This document shows positions 7,725 to 15,578 of a stretch of DNA of 34,251 nt, in pieces (the stretch's first letter is position 1; the number at the start of each line of letters is the position of its first letter). Source of the stretch: a virus; the IMG/VR virus record IMGVR_UViG_3300025933_000197, positions 1 through 34,251 of that record, one strand, 5' to 3'. A model generated the notes under the pieces. That model had not been told where the DNA came from and did not search any database. It was given only the letters and a program-made list of their open reading frames with translations. The position numbers and the translations under genes were made by a program.

Positions 7725-10304
7725 TTAGTACCCAGTGGCTTCCCAATAAATTTCATCTGGCGAACTGAATGGACCAGAAATGACCGAAAACTGGGCATTA
7801 CTGACGATCAAAGTGTTGGTGCCTGTCGCTGGGTCTGAGTAGAAAAGGCTGGTGCGAGAGGCAACAAGGGACACACAGCGGTTGGGGAATGCGATCGGAA
7901 AACTACGATGAGTTACGGTGTCAGAAGCGCCCATCGTGAATCCCCATTGCCGAATCAGCCCGGTCTGTGCGCACTTCCACCAGCCGTTTGGGCTCAGGGA
8001 GGCGGTGTTTTTCAAGACGGCACCTGGCACATCGGCGGTCGCTTGGGGCAAATTGGTAAGCTGGCTTCCATCACCGCTGTAGGTGCCGACAATATTCAGG
8101 TTCCCACCCTCGCTGATGGTCAGCGCGTTGTTGGTATTCCCTACATGAAACACAACGTTGGCAGGCGTGTTTGAACCGCCGCCGGACCAAACGTCCATGG
8201 ATGCCAGATGACGTTCGGCCCAGTTGGTAGCCTTCCAAATCAAATACGCGCTGCCATTGTTCGTGCTATTGATTTGCATAGCGGGGTCTCGGGAACGCCA
8301 GTCAACGAACCCGCCGGCCATAGAGGGAAAGTCATAGGTAACCGTTCCTGTCAAAAGCCCGCCACTGAGCGGTAATTTTGAGTTGTCAGCGATCGCGATG
8401 TTGGCGGTCCCATCGAACGGTACGCCGTTGATGAGACGAGGCGATGCCAGCTTTGTCGCTGTGGCGGCATTGCCCGACACAGCAATGTCATAGGTGCCAC
8501 TCAAACGGGCCTTGGGCAGCGTGCCGAGTGTCAGCGCGTTGGCATTCAAGCCCGTCAATTGCCCGCCGTCACCGAAATACGACCCCTTGATGCTCAGGTG
8601 TCCAGAGCCGTCCAAGCTAAAAGCCGAAACGGTTCCACCTACATGCATGACCACCGAAGGGACGGAGGTCGACGTGCCTCCGGCATACACCTCCATGGCA
8701 GCCAGGTGTCGCTCGCTCCAATTGGTACCCTTCCAAACCGAATACGCGGCGCCATTGGACGCGCAATCAATCTGGATCGCGGTTTGCCGCTCCTGCCAAC
8801 TGACAAATGACCCGCCGATCATAGGTGCGTTAAAACGAATGCCCCCAGTCAGCGTCCCGCCTGCAAGCGGCAGCTTGGTACCATCGCTAACCGTGACGTT
8901 TCGGCTACCATCGAACTCAATACCGTTGATCAGCCGCGCCGTTTCCAAGCGAGTGGCCGTGCCGGCATTGCCCGTGATCTGGATGTCATAGGACCCGGAC
9001 AGGTTTACCCGGGGCACTGTACCGGCTGTGAGCGCGCCGGCATTGAGGTTCACCAGTCCGCCACCGTCGCCGGAGAGTTTCCCCGTGATCGCCACACCGG
9101 CGTCAGAAACGCGCACGCCGTTGCCTGTCACGTACCCATCAGTGCCCAACCCCATAAACAAGGTTTTGAAGCCCGTGGACGAGCCGTAGCCGCCGATGCT
9201 GCCGACGACGTTACCACCGGACGTGAACGTCATCCCACGCGCCCAGGCGCTGCCAAAGTAATTGCCGGCCGCATAGACCACATCACCGATCATCGTGCCG
9301 CCGGTCAACGGCAGCTTGGTGGTGTCCTGCACCGTGATGTCCTGCGTACCATCGAAGGCCACACCATTGATAGCGCGGGGGTTGGCCAGCTGCGTGGCAG
9401 AGCCCGACCGCAAGTCAGGGTAATGGCCTACCTTGGCGGCGAAGTGATCCACCAGCGGGCCATCGATAGGCGCGACCACGCGCAGATCGTTGATCTGATT
9501 CGCGCTCACCAGGTGCGCCAGAGGGATGCAGTAATGCCAGCTGCCGTCAGTGTCCAGGTAGTCCACCTGGTTGGGGTCAAATACCACCTTCCAGTTGGCC
9601 AGCACGTCGTTCAGTTCTCGGCGCAGGGACACATGCAGCCACACCGGCGACGGCAACCCGGGCGGCGCGATCGGCAAGGCGTTGGCCAGCTCAACGCGGA
9701 TACCTTCGATGTAAGCAAGGCCAGGTTTGAGCTGATACCCGGCCGCAACCTTTTCCACCTGCAGGCCGGAACGGTAGAAGCACGCGCGACCAAACACGTC
9801 GCGGTTGCTCAGCCGCTCGCGCTCGTCGATCCCCTTGAGGCGCACAGTAAAGTCATGTTGCCAGGTGCTGGCATCGATCGTGATGCCAGTCAGCGCTTGG
9901 GCCCCGTCAAACACCACCAGGATGTTGCGGGTGACGTTGTTGCCCAACTGCTGCGGCGGGATGTTCTTACGCTTCTGCTGCAACGGCACGTAGGCCACGG
10001 CCAGCAGCACGTTCTCGGCAGTTTCCAGGCCGATCCAGTTCCAGTCAAAGTCCCCGATATCACTACCGAGCATCGAGCTGTAGACCACTTGGTTCGGGTT
10101 CACGAAGCCAATATTTTGCGGGGGGATCGTGTAGGTGTGGACGATCTGCGCCGCCGGCGGCTTCGGCGCGGCGCGATTGACCGGGCCGTTCGGATCCAGC
10201 CCGGGCACGTTGGCAAAGACAAAGCGCAGGACATCGAGGCGCTGTTGCGCGCCCAGTTTTTGGGCGATCAGGCTTTCACCTGCAAGGGTAATACTGGCTC
10301 CCAC
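7725..10304 (-). CDS. tail fibre / receptor-binding protein with repeated shaft modules
   Basis: 859 aa. Residues 1-160 resemble the collar-type N-terminal domain that anchors P2-like fibres to the baseplate (MGASITLAGESLIAQKLGA and QIVHTYTIPPQNIGFVNP). The shaft is made of repeated units of the kind INGVxFDGTxxITVxDxTKLPLxGGT alternating with GDGxxLTxLNAxALTxGTxPxxxLSGxYDI and GNAxTAT, present three or more times. The last ~100 residues (NGWWKCAQTGLIRQWGF to IYWEATGY) form the gp53-like C-terminal domain that likely contacts the host receptor. It is the longest structural gene after the tape measure and shows an internal duplication, noted separately. Confidence 0.88.
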   Translation of the reverse strand: MGASITLAGESLIAQKLGAQQRLDVLRFVFANVPGLDPNGPVNRAAPKPPAAQIVHTYTIPPQNIGFVNPNQVVYSSMLGSDIGDFDWNWIGLETAENVLLAVAYVPLQQKRKNIPPQQLGNNVTRNILVVFDGAQALTGITIDASTWQHDFTVRLKGIDERERLSNRDVFGRACFYRSGLQVEKVAAGYQLKPGLAYIEGIRVELANALPIAPPGLPSPVWLHVSLRRELNDVLANWKVVFDPNQVDYLDTDGSWHYCIPLAHLVSANQINDLRVVAPIDGPLVDHFAAKVGHYPDLRSGSATQLANPRAINGVAFDGTQDITVQDTTKLPLTGGTMIGDVVYAAGNYFGSAWARGMTFTSGGNVVGSIGGYGSSTGFKTLFMGLGTDGYVTGNGVRVSDAGVAITGKLSGDGGGLVNLNAGALTAGTVPRVNLSGSYDIQITGNAGTATRLETARLINGIEFDGSRNVTVSDGTKLPLAGGTLTGGIRFNAPMIGGSFVSWQERQTAIQIDCASNGAAYSVWKGTNWSERHLAAMEVYAGGTSTSVPSVVMHVGGTVSAFSLDGSGHLSIKGSYFGDGGQLTGLNANALTLGTLPKARLSGTYDIAVSGNAATATKLASPRLINGVPFDGTANIAIADNSKLPLSGGLLTGTVTYDFPSMAGGFVDWRSRDPAMQINSTNNGSAYLIWKATNWAERHLASMDVWSGGGSNTPANVVFHVGNTNNALTISEGGNLNIVGTYSGDGSQLTNLPQATADVPGAVLKNTASLSPNGWWKCAQTGLIRQWGFTMGASDTVTHRSFPIAFPNRCVSLVASRTSLFYSDPATGTNTLIVSNAQFSVISGPFSSPDEIYWEATGY
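8053..9047 (-). repeat. two tandem ~497-bp modules within the tail fibre gene
   Basis: The stretches 8053-8549 and 8550-9047 code for homologous ~165-aa units. Each starts with GNA.TAT and an INGV/I.FDG unit, continues through KLPLxGG, then FVxW...AxQI, SAYLIWKATNWAERHLASM or AAYSVWKGTNWSERHLAAM, and ends in YxGDGxQLTxL. FVDW lies at 8298-8309 and FVSW at 8795-8806, giving the period. Divergence between copies is marked, so the duplication is old or was acquired by recombination between fibres. Confidence 0.8.
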
Positions 10305-10313
10305 AAGAGGCTC

Positions 10314-10838
10314 CTACAGGCTGGCAACCAGCGTTTGCTGATCGTCGTTAAAGTCAGCCGCGACAATGCGCAGCGATACGGGGGTGATGGTCACGAAGTC
10401 ATAGCGTCGGCAGGTACGGCCGTACTGCTGAATCAGCACGCGCAGCAGCTCCGGGTTCTGCGACAGCTGGGAGTCGGAAAGACGCAGCATCACCACGTCC
10501 CAGTCCCGATCGGGCATGCGCTCGTCAATCTCCACGTAGCCCACGCCCAAACGCTGCAGGATGCGTTTGAGCCCCGCCGTGCTGCCGGCGTCCACCGCGT
10601 TGATAAAGGCGAACTTGACCCGCAGGCGATACAGGCTCTCCGGTTCGTCCTTGAAACGGCTTATATCCCGTTGCCAGGCCAGCAGGTCCAGCACGGTCAG
10701 GTGGCAGGTGTCGGCATCCATCTGCAACAGCGGCCACTGCAGCCAGCCTTCGACCGTCTCCCACCAGGACTGAGCAGCGCCTTTCAACTTGGCCAACTGC
10801 GGGCCATCGAGCCAAAACGGCAAATTGAGCTTGATCAT
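10314..10838 (-). CDS. I: phage tail protein I (baseplate wedge)
   Basis: 174 aa. Contains features usual for gpI: FLxxW-like aromatic start (LPFWLDGPQLAKLKGAAQSWWETVEGWLQWPL), then HLTVLDLLAWQRDISRFKDEPESLYRLRVKFAF, the conserved stretch that in P2 gpI follows the pattern LxxLAWxxxV. The ATG overlaps the J stop by 4 nt, and the fibre gene follows 9 nt after its stop. gpI with gpJ forms the wedge that links fibre to baseplate. Confidence 0.8.
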   Translation of the reverse strand: MIKLNLPFWLDGPQLAKLKGAAQSWWETVEGWLQWPLLQMDADTCHLTVLDLLAWQRDISRFKDEPESLYRLRVKFAFINAVDAGSTAGLKRILQRLGVGYVEIDERMPDRDWDVVMLRLSDSQLSQNPELLRVLIQQYGRTCRRYDFVTITPVSLRIVAADFNDDQQTLVASL

Positions 10839-12007
10839 GCCGGCACCACCTGCAGGCTTTTGATCCTGGGGATGCTCAGCTCTGACACGATGTCGGCATT
10901 GTCAAAATGCAGCGACTCAATGCCGGGGAACTGCTGGTGAAGTTCTTCGCCCAGGCGGCTGAATGAAAACCGCGACTGGGGATAGGTCAGCGTCGGCTGA
11001 TAGTCACCGGTACCACTCTCGCGGAACGCCGCACGAATGAACTGTTCCACTTCCGCCTGCAGCTTGGTGCGCTGCTCAACCGTCAGCAGTGGCCGTGGCC
11101 ACAGGGTCAGGCTCAACGCGTGCTGGGTTTCTGGCATGACCATTACCAGCAGGTCATCGCCGTGGCCATGATTGCCCTGGTCGCGAATATGCGCGTTGAT
11201 TTGCTCCAGGTACGTCGCGGCCGGCACGTCAGCATCAAACAGCACGCAGGCATTGGCGCTGCCCGGACCACGTGGGGCCCCATGCAGGAAATACACGCCG
11301 TCCGGCCGAACACCTGGGAAGGCGGAAATCATGGCGCGGTATACCGAGTCGGTGTGCCACTGGTTGACCGCCGAGAATTGGTTACGCGTACGCAAACGCA
11401 GCTGATCGTCCGGCTCAGGATCTGCACCTGGTGCAATCAACCAGCCGTCCGCGTTGACCACTTGAACGATGCCGGCAATGGGCACGGGGAGGATCGCGTA
11501 GTAACCCGGGGCCAGGTTGTAGCCGCTGCCCACGTCCTCTGCTTCTACCGGGACTTCCAGCTGCAGCACGCCGTCCGCAAAGGTCACGGCCTGGGTAGTG
11601 ATCAACTGGTAGATATGCCCGTTGATCGCCGCGGACTGCACCCTCACGCCGGCGGGCAGCTCCAAAGCACCGCCCGGTACATCGCGGGTAAACAGCAGCA
11701 CGCCTTTGGCCTTGGTCGCGCCTTTACGCTCTACGTTGACCGCCCAGGCCAGTATGTCCAGCCACTTGCCAACGGCGGTTTTCACAAAGAAGTTGGGCAG
11801 GATCGTGCCGCTGACGAAATTGATCAGCCACAGCACTGGCTTGGTCACCAGGGCGGTAATCACACGCCAGAACGGCGAATAGGCGCTGGTGTTGCTCATC
11901 TTGCTGCCCTGGGCCGCGACTTCCTTTTCCCACGCCTGGCGCAAGCCCTCCTCAGTGACTGGGATGCCGCCGTCAGCCAGGGCCTGCTTAAAATCTACGT
12001 CGCTCAC
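10835..12007 (-). CDS. J: baseplate J family protein
   Basis: 390 aa. The central domain has LPAGVRVQSAAINGHIYQL followed by VPVEAEDVGSGYNLAPG, the hallmark of Baseplate_J/gp47 proteins, and then PEPDDQLRLRTRNQF, the usual conserved [E/D]xDxxLRxR stretch. The C-terminal third has SLTLWPRPLLTVEQRTKLQAEVEQFI. It sits between the W-like protein and gpI with 4-nt overlaps, as in all P2-superfamily baseplates. It assembles the wedges around the hub. Confidence 0.9.
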   Translation of the reverse strand: MSDVDFKQALADGGIPVTEEGLRQAWEKEVAAQGSKMSNTSAYSPFWRVITALVTKPVLWLINFVSGTILPNFFVKTAVGKWLDILAWAVNVERKGATKAKGVLLFTRDVPGGALELPAGVRVQSAAINGHIYQLITTQAVTFADGVLQLEVPVEAEDVGSGYNLAPGYYAILPVPIAGIVQVVNADGWLIAPGADPEPDDQLRLRTRNQFSAVNQWHTDSVYRAMISAFPGVRPDGVYFLHGAPRGPGSANACVLFDADVPAATYLEQINAHIRDQGNHGHGDDLLVMVMPETQHALSLTLWPRPLLTVEQRTKLQAEVEQFIRAAFRESGTGDYQPTLTYPQSRFSFSRLGEELHQQFPGIESLHFDNADIVSELSIPRIKSLQVVPA

Positions 12008-12321
12008 AGGGTCACCTCGATGTCGCCAAATTTCAGCGTTTTCGCCGTGACCAGGTACTGGCCAGACTCCACTTGTTTAACAAGGGCTGTGCCCGGTACC
12101 AGGCGCTCGTCGGCCTCCACCAGCAGTTCCAGTTGTTGGATGCAGTCGCGCTGACGCAGCTTGCTGCGCTCGGCCACCAGCGTGACCAGCAAGCCGCTCT
12201 CGCGGATCATGTGCGCGATGTCCTGGGCGATGCTGGCCCGGTCCTCGATCAGCAACGGCTGACGCGATGGGTCCAACACCAGGTCGTTGTCGGCGATCAG
12301 CAGGTCGATGTATTCGCTCAT
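12004..12321 (-). CDS. DUF2590-type baseplate protein (gpW/gp25-like role)
   Basis: 105 aa, small and soluble, overlapping J by 4 nt and the tape measure by 4 nt. The pattern is that of gp25/W-like wedge proteins: an N-terminal strand pair, IAQDIAHMIRESGLLVTLVAER, and a C-terminal region with VPGTALVKQVESGQYLVTAKTLKFGDIEVTL. HP1-like phages encode DUF2590 at this point; I assign it by memory of that family and by position. It nucleates sheath polymerisation on the baseplate in phages where it has been studied. Confidence 0.7.
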   Translation of the reverse strand: MSEYIDLLIADNDLVLDPSRQPLLIEDRASIAQDIAHMIRESGLLVTLVAERSKLRQRDCIQQLELLVEADERLVPGTALVKQVESGQYLVTAKTLKFGDIEVTL

Positions 12322-14630
12322 CCGCCCACCGCCATGGCCAACATGCCTTCCAGCTCCAGCGGGTTCATCGGTTTGCCGGTGTGAATGTTGACGTTCTCCA
12401 CGTGGGTGCCCTTGTTTTGGGTTTGGTTGTTGTTCTGGATGCTGGCCAGCAAGCCGCCCCGGGGCACGGCGTCGGGCCGTTTCGGTGACAGGCTGGTCAC
12501 GGCGTTGTTGATCCGTTGCTGGCTCTGCTCGGCCTTCTCGGTCGGCTTGGACGCGGTGACCAGAGCTGGCGGTTGCGTCGGCTGCGCAACGTGTAGTTGC
12601 GGCCCGATCGGCGCCGACGCTTTTAATGCCGGCGCTGCTACCAGGGCCGGCGCCGTACGCGGGGCTTCGGGAGCGGTCAGTGGCTGGGTGATCGGCGCCG
12701 GGGTTTTCGGCACAGGTGCCAGCACCAGGGCCGGCGCTTGGGTCCGCGGCTGCAGAGCGTTGAGGGCTGGCATGGGCGGCGCCGGTGCTTTCGGAGTAGC
12801 AGCCATGACCAGGGGCGGCGCCTGGATGGATTGCTGGGGAGCGCTTACCAATTGCGGCAGCAACGGTGCCTCGACCTGAGGCGCGCTGATCGTCGGCAGG
12901 TCCGGCGCGGCCGGCATGTCGCCAAATGCCGCATCAATCTGCACACCTGGGATCTTGTTCAACATCTCGATCAAGCCGTTGATCGCGCTTTTGAAGATGT
13001 TGACGATGCCGTCCCAGGCCGCGCTGGCCATGGCTGACCAGCCGCCCATCGAATCGAACCACTCAGACAGCGCGGTCAGTTGGCCGCTGACCCACTGGAA
13101 CGCCTCGCTGTTGAGCAGCGCACTGGTCCACTCGTCCCAGTAAATGATCGCCGCCGCCACAGCCGCGACCAGGGCAACGATGCCGATCACGATCCACGTC
13201 ACCGGGTTAGCCAGCAACGCGGTATTGACCAGCCAGATCGCGCCCTGCCACAGCAACATCGCGCCTTTGACCAGGCCCATCCATGCGACCATCAGCAACA
13301 GGCCAGCCACAAAGCCGATCACCATCACGGTGTGGTACAGGAACATTGCGATGCTGCGGTAGCCCGACCAGGTGAGAGCATTCCACACCACAGTGGCTCC
13401 CAGCCAAGCCATTTTCGACAGCCCCACGGTCAGGGTCAGCAACGACATGGCGGCGGTGATCGCCAGGAACGACAGCGTGACTATCCCTATCAGCCGGGTA
13501 ATGTTGGGGAACAACTGGGTCCAACGAGTCAGCGTGCTTGCAATGCCCACCAGGCGTTCCATCAACGGTGTCAGGATCGGAATCAACGACTGGCCAAAAG
13601 CGATGCGTAGAGCTTGCACGGCGGCGCCGAACTGCTGCCACGGGTCCACCATGTTTTTGGCCATACGCTCGGCGTTCTCCAGGCCACGCACATTGCCCAG
13701 TTGCTCCATACCGTTTTTCAAGCGGCCGGTGTCGCCCAACAGTGTGGTAATCAGACGTGCCGCTTCACCACCAAAGGCGTCGCGCAGCTGCTTGCCGTTG
13801 GCTTCAATCGACAGATCCCCGAACTTGCCTTTGAGCTTGTCCAGGATATCCATCATCGGCAGCAACTTGCCCTGCTGGTCGACAAAGGACATGCCGAGCT
13901 TTTCCGACGCACCGCTGACGTTCTCAAAGAACGACTTGTAGAGACCACCGGCCTCCCCGCCATCCATAGTGCTGCCCAACGTACCCAGCACCGCCATTTG
14001 CTCGGCCAGGCTCACGCCCGCAGTGCTGGCCAGGCCGCCGGCGGCTTTGAAGGCTTCGCCGATCTGCTCGCCACTAGTGCGAAACAGCTGCACCGCCGTG
14101 GCGGTTTGGCCAGCCAGGGTTTCAACCCACTGCCCTTTCCCAATTGCGTCGGCTTGGCCTTTGAACAGGTTGTACATCGTGCCAACGTAGGTGCCCATGG
14201 TGGCGGCGTCGGCCTTAGTGGCCTTGGCCAACACGTCGCTGGCATTGGTGAACGTCGCCAACTGGTTGCCCACCAGGCCCTTGATAGCGCCTTCAATGTG
14301 ATACGCCGAAGCGACGAAATCACGGGCGTTCTCCCCATAGGCAACGGAGAATTCCAGGGACTTGCGATTCAGCGCATTCAGGGCGTCTTCAGCCACATTC
14401 AGCGATCGGACTTCGCCCAGGGCGCGGTTCATCTCTAGGGCTGGTTCCATGGATTGCGTGATACCGACATACGCGCCCGTAATGCCCGCCAGACCAAAAC
14501 CCATCGTCTTGATGTGCTTTTCGCTCTGTTCAGCCAATTCAGAAAAGCCCATCTTGACCTTGCCCAGCGGGGCAGTGACCTTATCGGTCAGGCTCAAAAT
14601 GAAGGCCAGGCGGGCGCTTTTGTCAGCCAT
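12318..14630 (-). CDS. T: tail tape measure protein
   Basis: 770 aa. The N-terminal half has the TP901-type tape measure pattern (ALEMNRALGEVRSLN, VASAYHIEGAIKGLVG, GLYKSFFENVSGASEKLG, then PWQQFGAAVQALRIAFGQSLIPILTPL). Several hydrophobic segments lie at about 373-497, as expected for the part that enters the host inner membrane. The C-terminal 150 residues are Pro/Ala-rich with about three and a half ~28-residue repeats of the form APxLVxAPxPKxPAP. It starts 6 nt after the stop of the frameshifted chaperone gene. It sets tail length; 770 aa is consistent with a tail near 115 nm by the usual rule of about 0.15 nm per residue. Confidence 0.92.
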   Translation of the reverse strand: MADKSARLAFILSLTDKVTAPLGKVKMGFSELAEQSEKHIKTMGFGLAGITGAYVGITQSMEPALEMNRALGEVRSLNVAEDALNALNRKSLEFSVAYGENARDFVASAYHIEGAIKGLVGNQLATFTNASDVLAKATKADAATMGTYVGTMYNLFKGQADAIGKGQWVETLAGQTATAVQLFRTSGEQIGEAFKAAGGLASTAGVSLAEQMAVLGTLGSTMDGGEAGGLYKSFFENVSGASEKLGMSFVDQQGKLLPMMDILDKLKGKFGDLSIEANGKQLRDAFGGEAARLITTLLGDTGRLKNGMEQLGNVRGLENAERMAKNMVDPWQQFGAAVQALRIAFGQSLIPILTPLMERLVGIASTLTRWTQLFPNITRLIGIVTLSFLAITAAMSLLTLTVGLSKMAWLGATVVWNALTWSGYRSIAMFLYHTVMVIGFVAGLLLMVAWMGLVKGAMLLWQGAIWLVNTALLANPVTWIVIGIVALVAAVAAAIIYWDEWTSALLNSEAFQWVSGQLTALSEWFDSMGGWSAMASAAWDGIVNIFKSAINGLIEMLNKIPGVQIDAAFGDMPAAPDLPTISAPQVEAPLLPQLVSAPQQSIQAPPLVMAATPKAPAPPMPALNALQPRTQAPALVLAPVPKTPAPITQPLTAPEAPRTAPALVAAPALKASAPIGPQLHVAQPTQPPALVTASKPTEKAEQSQQRINNAVTSLSPKRPDAVPRGGLLASIQNNNQTQNKGTHVENVNIHTGKPMNPLELEGMLAMAVGG
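12541..12830 (-). repeat. degenerate ~28-aa Pro/Ala repeats in the tape measure gene
   Basis: The protein segments beginning QAPPLVMA, QAPALVLA, APALVAA and PPALVTA follow each other at 27-29 residue intervals. At the DNA level the 14-mer ACCAGGGCCGGCGC recurs near 12633 and 12720, with a close variant near 12808. They add length without hydrophobic or coiled-coil content. Confidence 0.65.
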
Positions 14631-14636
14631 CAGTGT

Positions 14637-15088
14637 TTATCCGTTGAGTGCGTAGGCGATGCCGTTGGCAATGGCGATTTCCATCCGTCGCCAGTGCTCG
14701 TCCTCCAGCCACTTGGCCGTCCCCATCACCTCGGCGGTGGGTTCGGCACCGGGTAGCCAGCGACCGGCCAGGGCCACCAGTTGGCCCAGGCCGCTTTCGG
14801 TCAGTCGTTCGGCGTGGTCGAGGGCTTTTTTACGGTAATTTCAACGTCCGGGCCGTACTCCTCGAGGAGCGCGCCGGCCAGCTGCATGACCAATACCGGG
14901 TTGCCCAACTGAGCCTTGAGCGTGGCGCGCTGCTCCTGCTTAACGGTGGTCACCAGCAGGTTGTTGGCCGGCGAAACCTTGTTGGTCTGGGTCACGGCGT
15001 TGAAGTACTTGGTCACGTCCTGCGGGGTGAGGGCGAAGGTGAATTCCTTGTCGCCGACTTCCAGGGTGATATCGCATGCATCGGTCAT
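14637..15088 (-). CDS. tail assembly chaperone, long form by -1 frameshift (E-E' type)
   Basis: 150 aa if the ribosome slips back one base at A AAA AAG (14825-14831). The 88-aa common part ends ...VEITVKK and continues as ALDHAERLTESGLGQLVALA to RRMEIAIANGIAYALNG, ending at a TAA at 14637, 6 nt before the tape measure ATG. The 452-nt span plus one re-read base gives exactly 151 codons. A free-standing second gene would have no start codon. In P2 (E and E') and lambda (G and GT) the two forms are made in fixed ratio and wrap the tape measure before the tube is assembled. Slippage itself is inference from sequence. Confidence 0.8.
14801..15088 (-). CDS. E: tail assembly chaperone, short form (gpE-like)
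   Basis: 95 aa, the zero-frame product of the same message as the long form, starting MTDACDITLEVGDKEFTFALTP. That opening, an edge strand followed by [L/T]PxxxxxxYFNAVTQTNKV, is seen in E-like proteins of HP1- and P2-type phages. The frame stops with TGA at 14801, seven codons after the slippery AAA AAG. It follows Rz by 34 nt and shares its promoter. Binds the tape measure in assembly and is absent from the virion in well-studied cases. Confidence 0.82.
   Translation of the reverse strand: MTDACDITLEVGDKEFTFALTPQDVTKYFNAVTQTNKVSPANNLLVTTVKQEQRATLKAQLGNPVLVMQLAGALLEEYGPDVEITVKKPSTTPND
14825..14831 (-). promoter_or_regulatory. programmed -1 frameshift slippery heptamer A AAA AAG
   Basis: On the minus strand the zero frame reads GTA AAA AAG CCC; the heptamer A AAA AAG allows both tRNAs to re-pair after sliding back, giving GT AAA AAA GCC. 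This is the most efficient type of slippery site in Gram-negative bacteria. A downstream 6-bp stem (GGGCCA/TGGCCC, loop ACTGG, 14771-14787) starts about 37 nt after the site, rather far for a classic stimulator. Confidence 0.8.
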
Positions 15089-15122
15089 GGTGTTGCTCCG
15101 TTCAGATTTAGAAAGTGATGAA

Positions 15123-15578
15123 TCAGCGCAGGCAAACCCGGCGCACGTGGTCCTGCAGGCCCAGAATCATTTGCCGACTGAGGGCAAGCTGATCTCTGAG
15201 GGTGAAATAATTCTGTCGAGCGTCTGCTGTGAGTTCGGCGGTGCCTGCATCAGCCAAGCCGCCGGCGCTGGCCGCAGGGGGGGCTGGGACGCTGCAGGTG
15301 GCGTTGAGGCGCAGCCGCTTAAGGCCAGCGTCAACAGCGCGGCGCAAGCCGTCGTTTTCGATACGTTCATCGTTGAGTTCCTGGGTACGTTGAAGGTCGA
15401 TAGCGTCACGTTCGGCCAGCATTTCCCCGCTGATACGCGCCGCTTCGCGCAGACCGCTGGCTTCGAACAGCGCGGCGTCACGCTCGTTACGGGCGGTGTC
15501 GCGCTGGCCTTCCAGCAGATCGAATCCGAACCAGGCCACCAGGCACAGCACCAGAATGAAAATGCCTTCGCGGATCAC
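15123..15578 (-). CDS. Rz-like i-spanin (LysB type)
   Basis: 151 aa. A single N-terminal transmembrane anchor (IFILVLCLVAWFGFDLL, residues 5-21) is followed by a long charged helix (EGQRDTARNERDAALFEASGLREAARISGE and on to ~90), as in inner-membrane spanins. A Pro/Ala linker and a C-terminal helix complete it. The start overlaps the endolysin stop by 4 nt. A second lysis gene, Rz1, is nested in another frame, which is strong support. Together they fuse inner and outer membrane at the last lysis step. Confidence 0.88.
   Translation of the reverse strand: MIREGIFILVLCLVAWFGFDLLEGQRDTARNERDAALFEASGLREAARISGEMLAERDAIDLQRTQELNDERIENDGLRRAVDAGLKRLRLNATCSVPAPPAASAGGLADAGTAELTADARQNYFTLRDQLALSRQMILGLQDHVRRVCLR
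15167..15370 (-). CDS. Rz1-like o-spanin lipoprotein nested within Rz
   Basis: 67 aa from the ATG at 15370. Signal peptide MNVSKTTACAALLTLALSGC ends in the lipobox L17-S18-G19-C20, so the mature outer-membrane lipoprotein starts at Cys20. It continues with the Pro-rich segment (TPPAASQPPLRPAPAAW) usual for Rz1. The gene lies wholly inside Rz in another frame. A longer open frame back to 15481 would hide the signal peptide and is not used. Confidence 0.85.
   Translation of the reverse strand: MNVSKTTACAALLTLALSGCASTPPAASQPPLRPAPAAWLMQAPPNSQQTLDRIISPSEISLPSVGK

Noticed and set aside
9423-10940. 505-aa plus-strand open frame
   Set aside because: Antisense to the fibre, I and J genes; His/Arg/Gln-rich composition is typical of antisense readings in high-GC DNA.
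13207-13641. 144-aa minus-strand frame within the tape measure gene
   Set aside because: Alternate frame of the tape measure coding sequence; no start signal.
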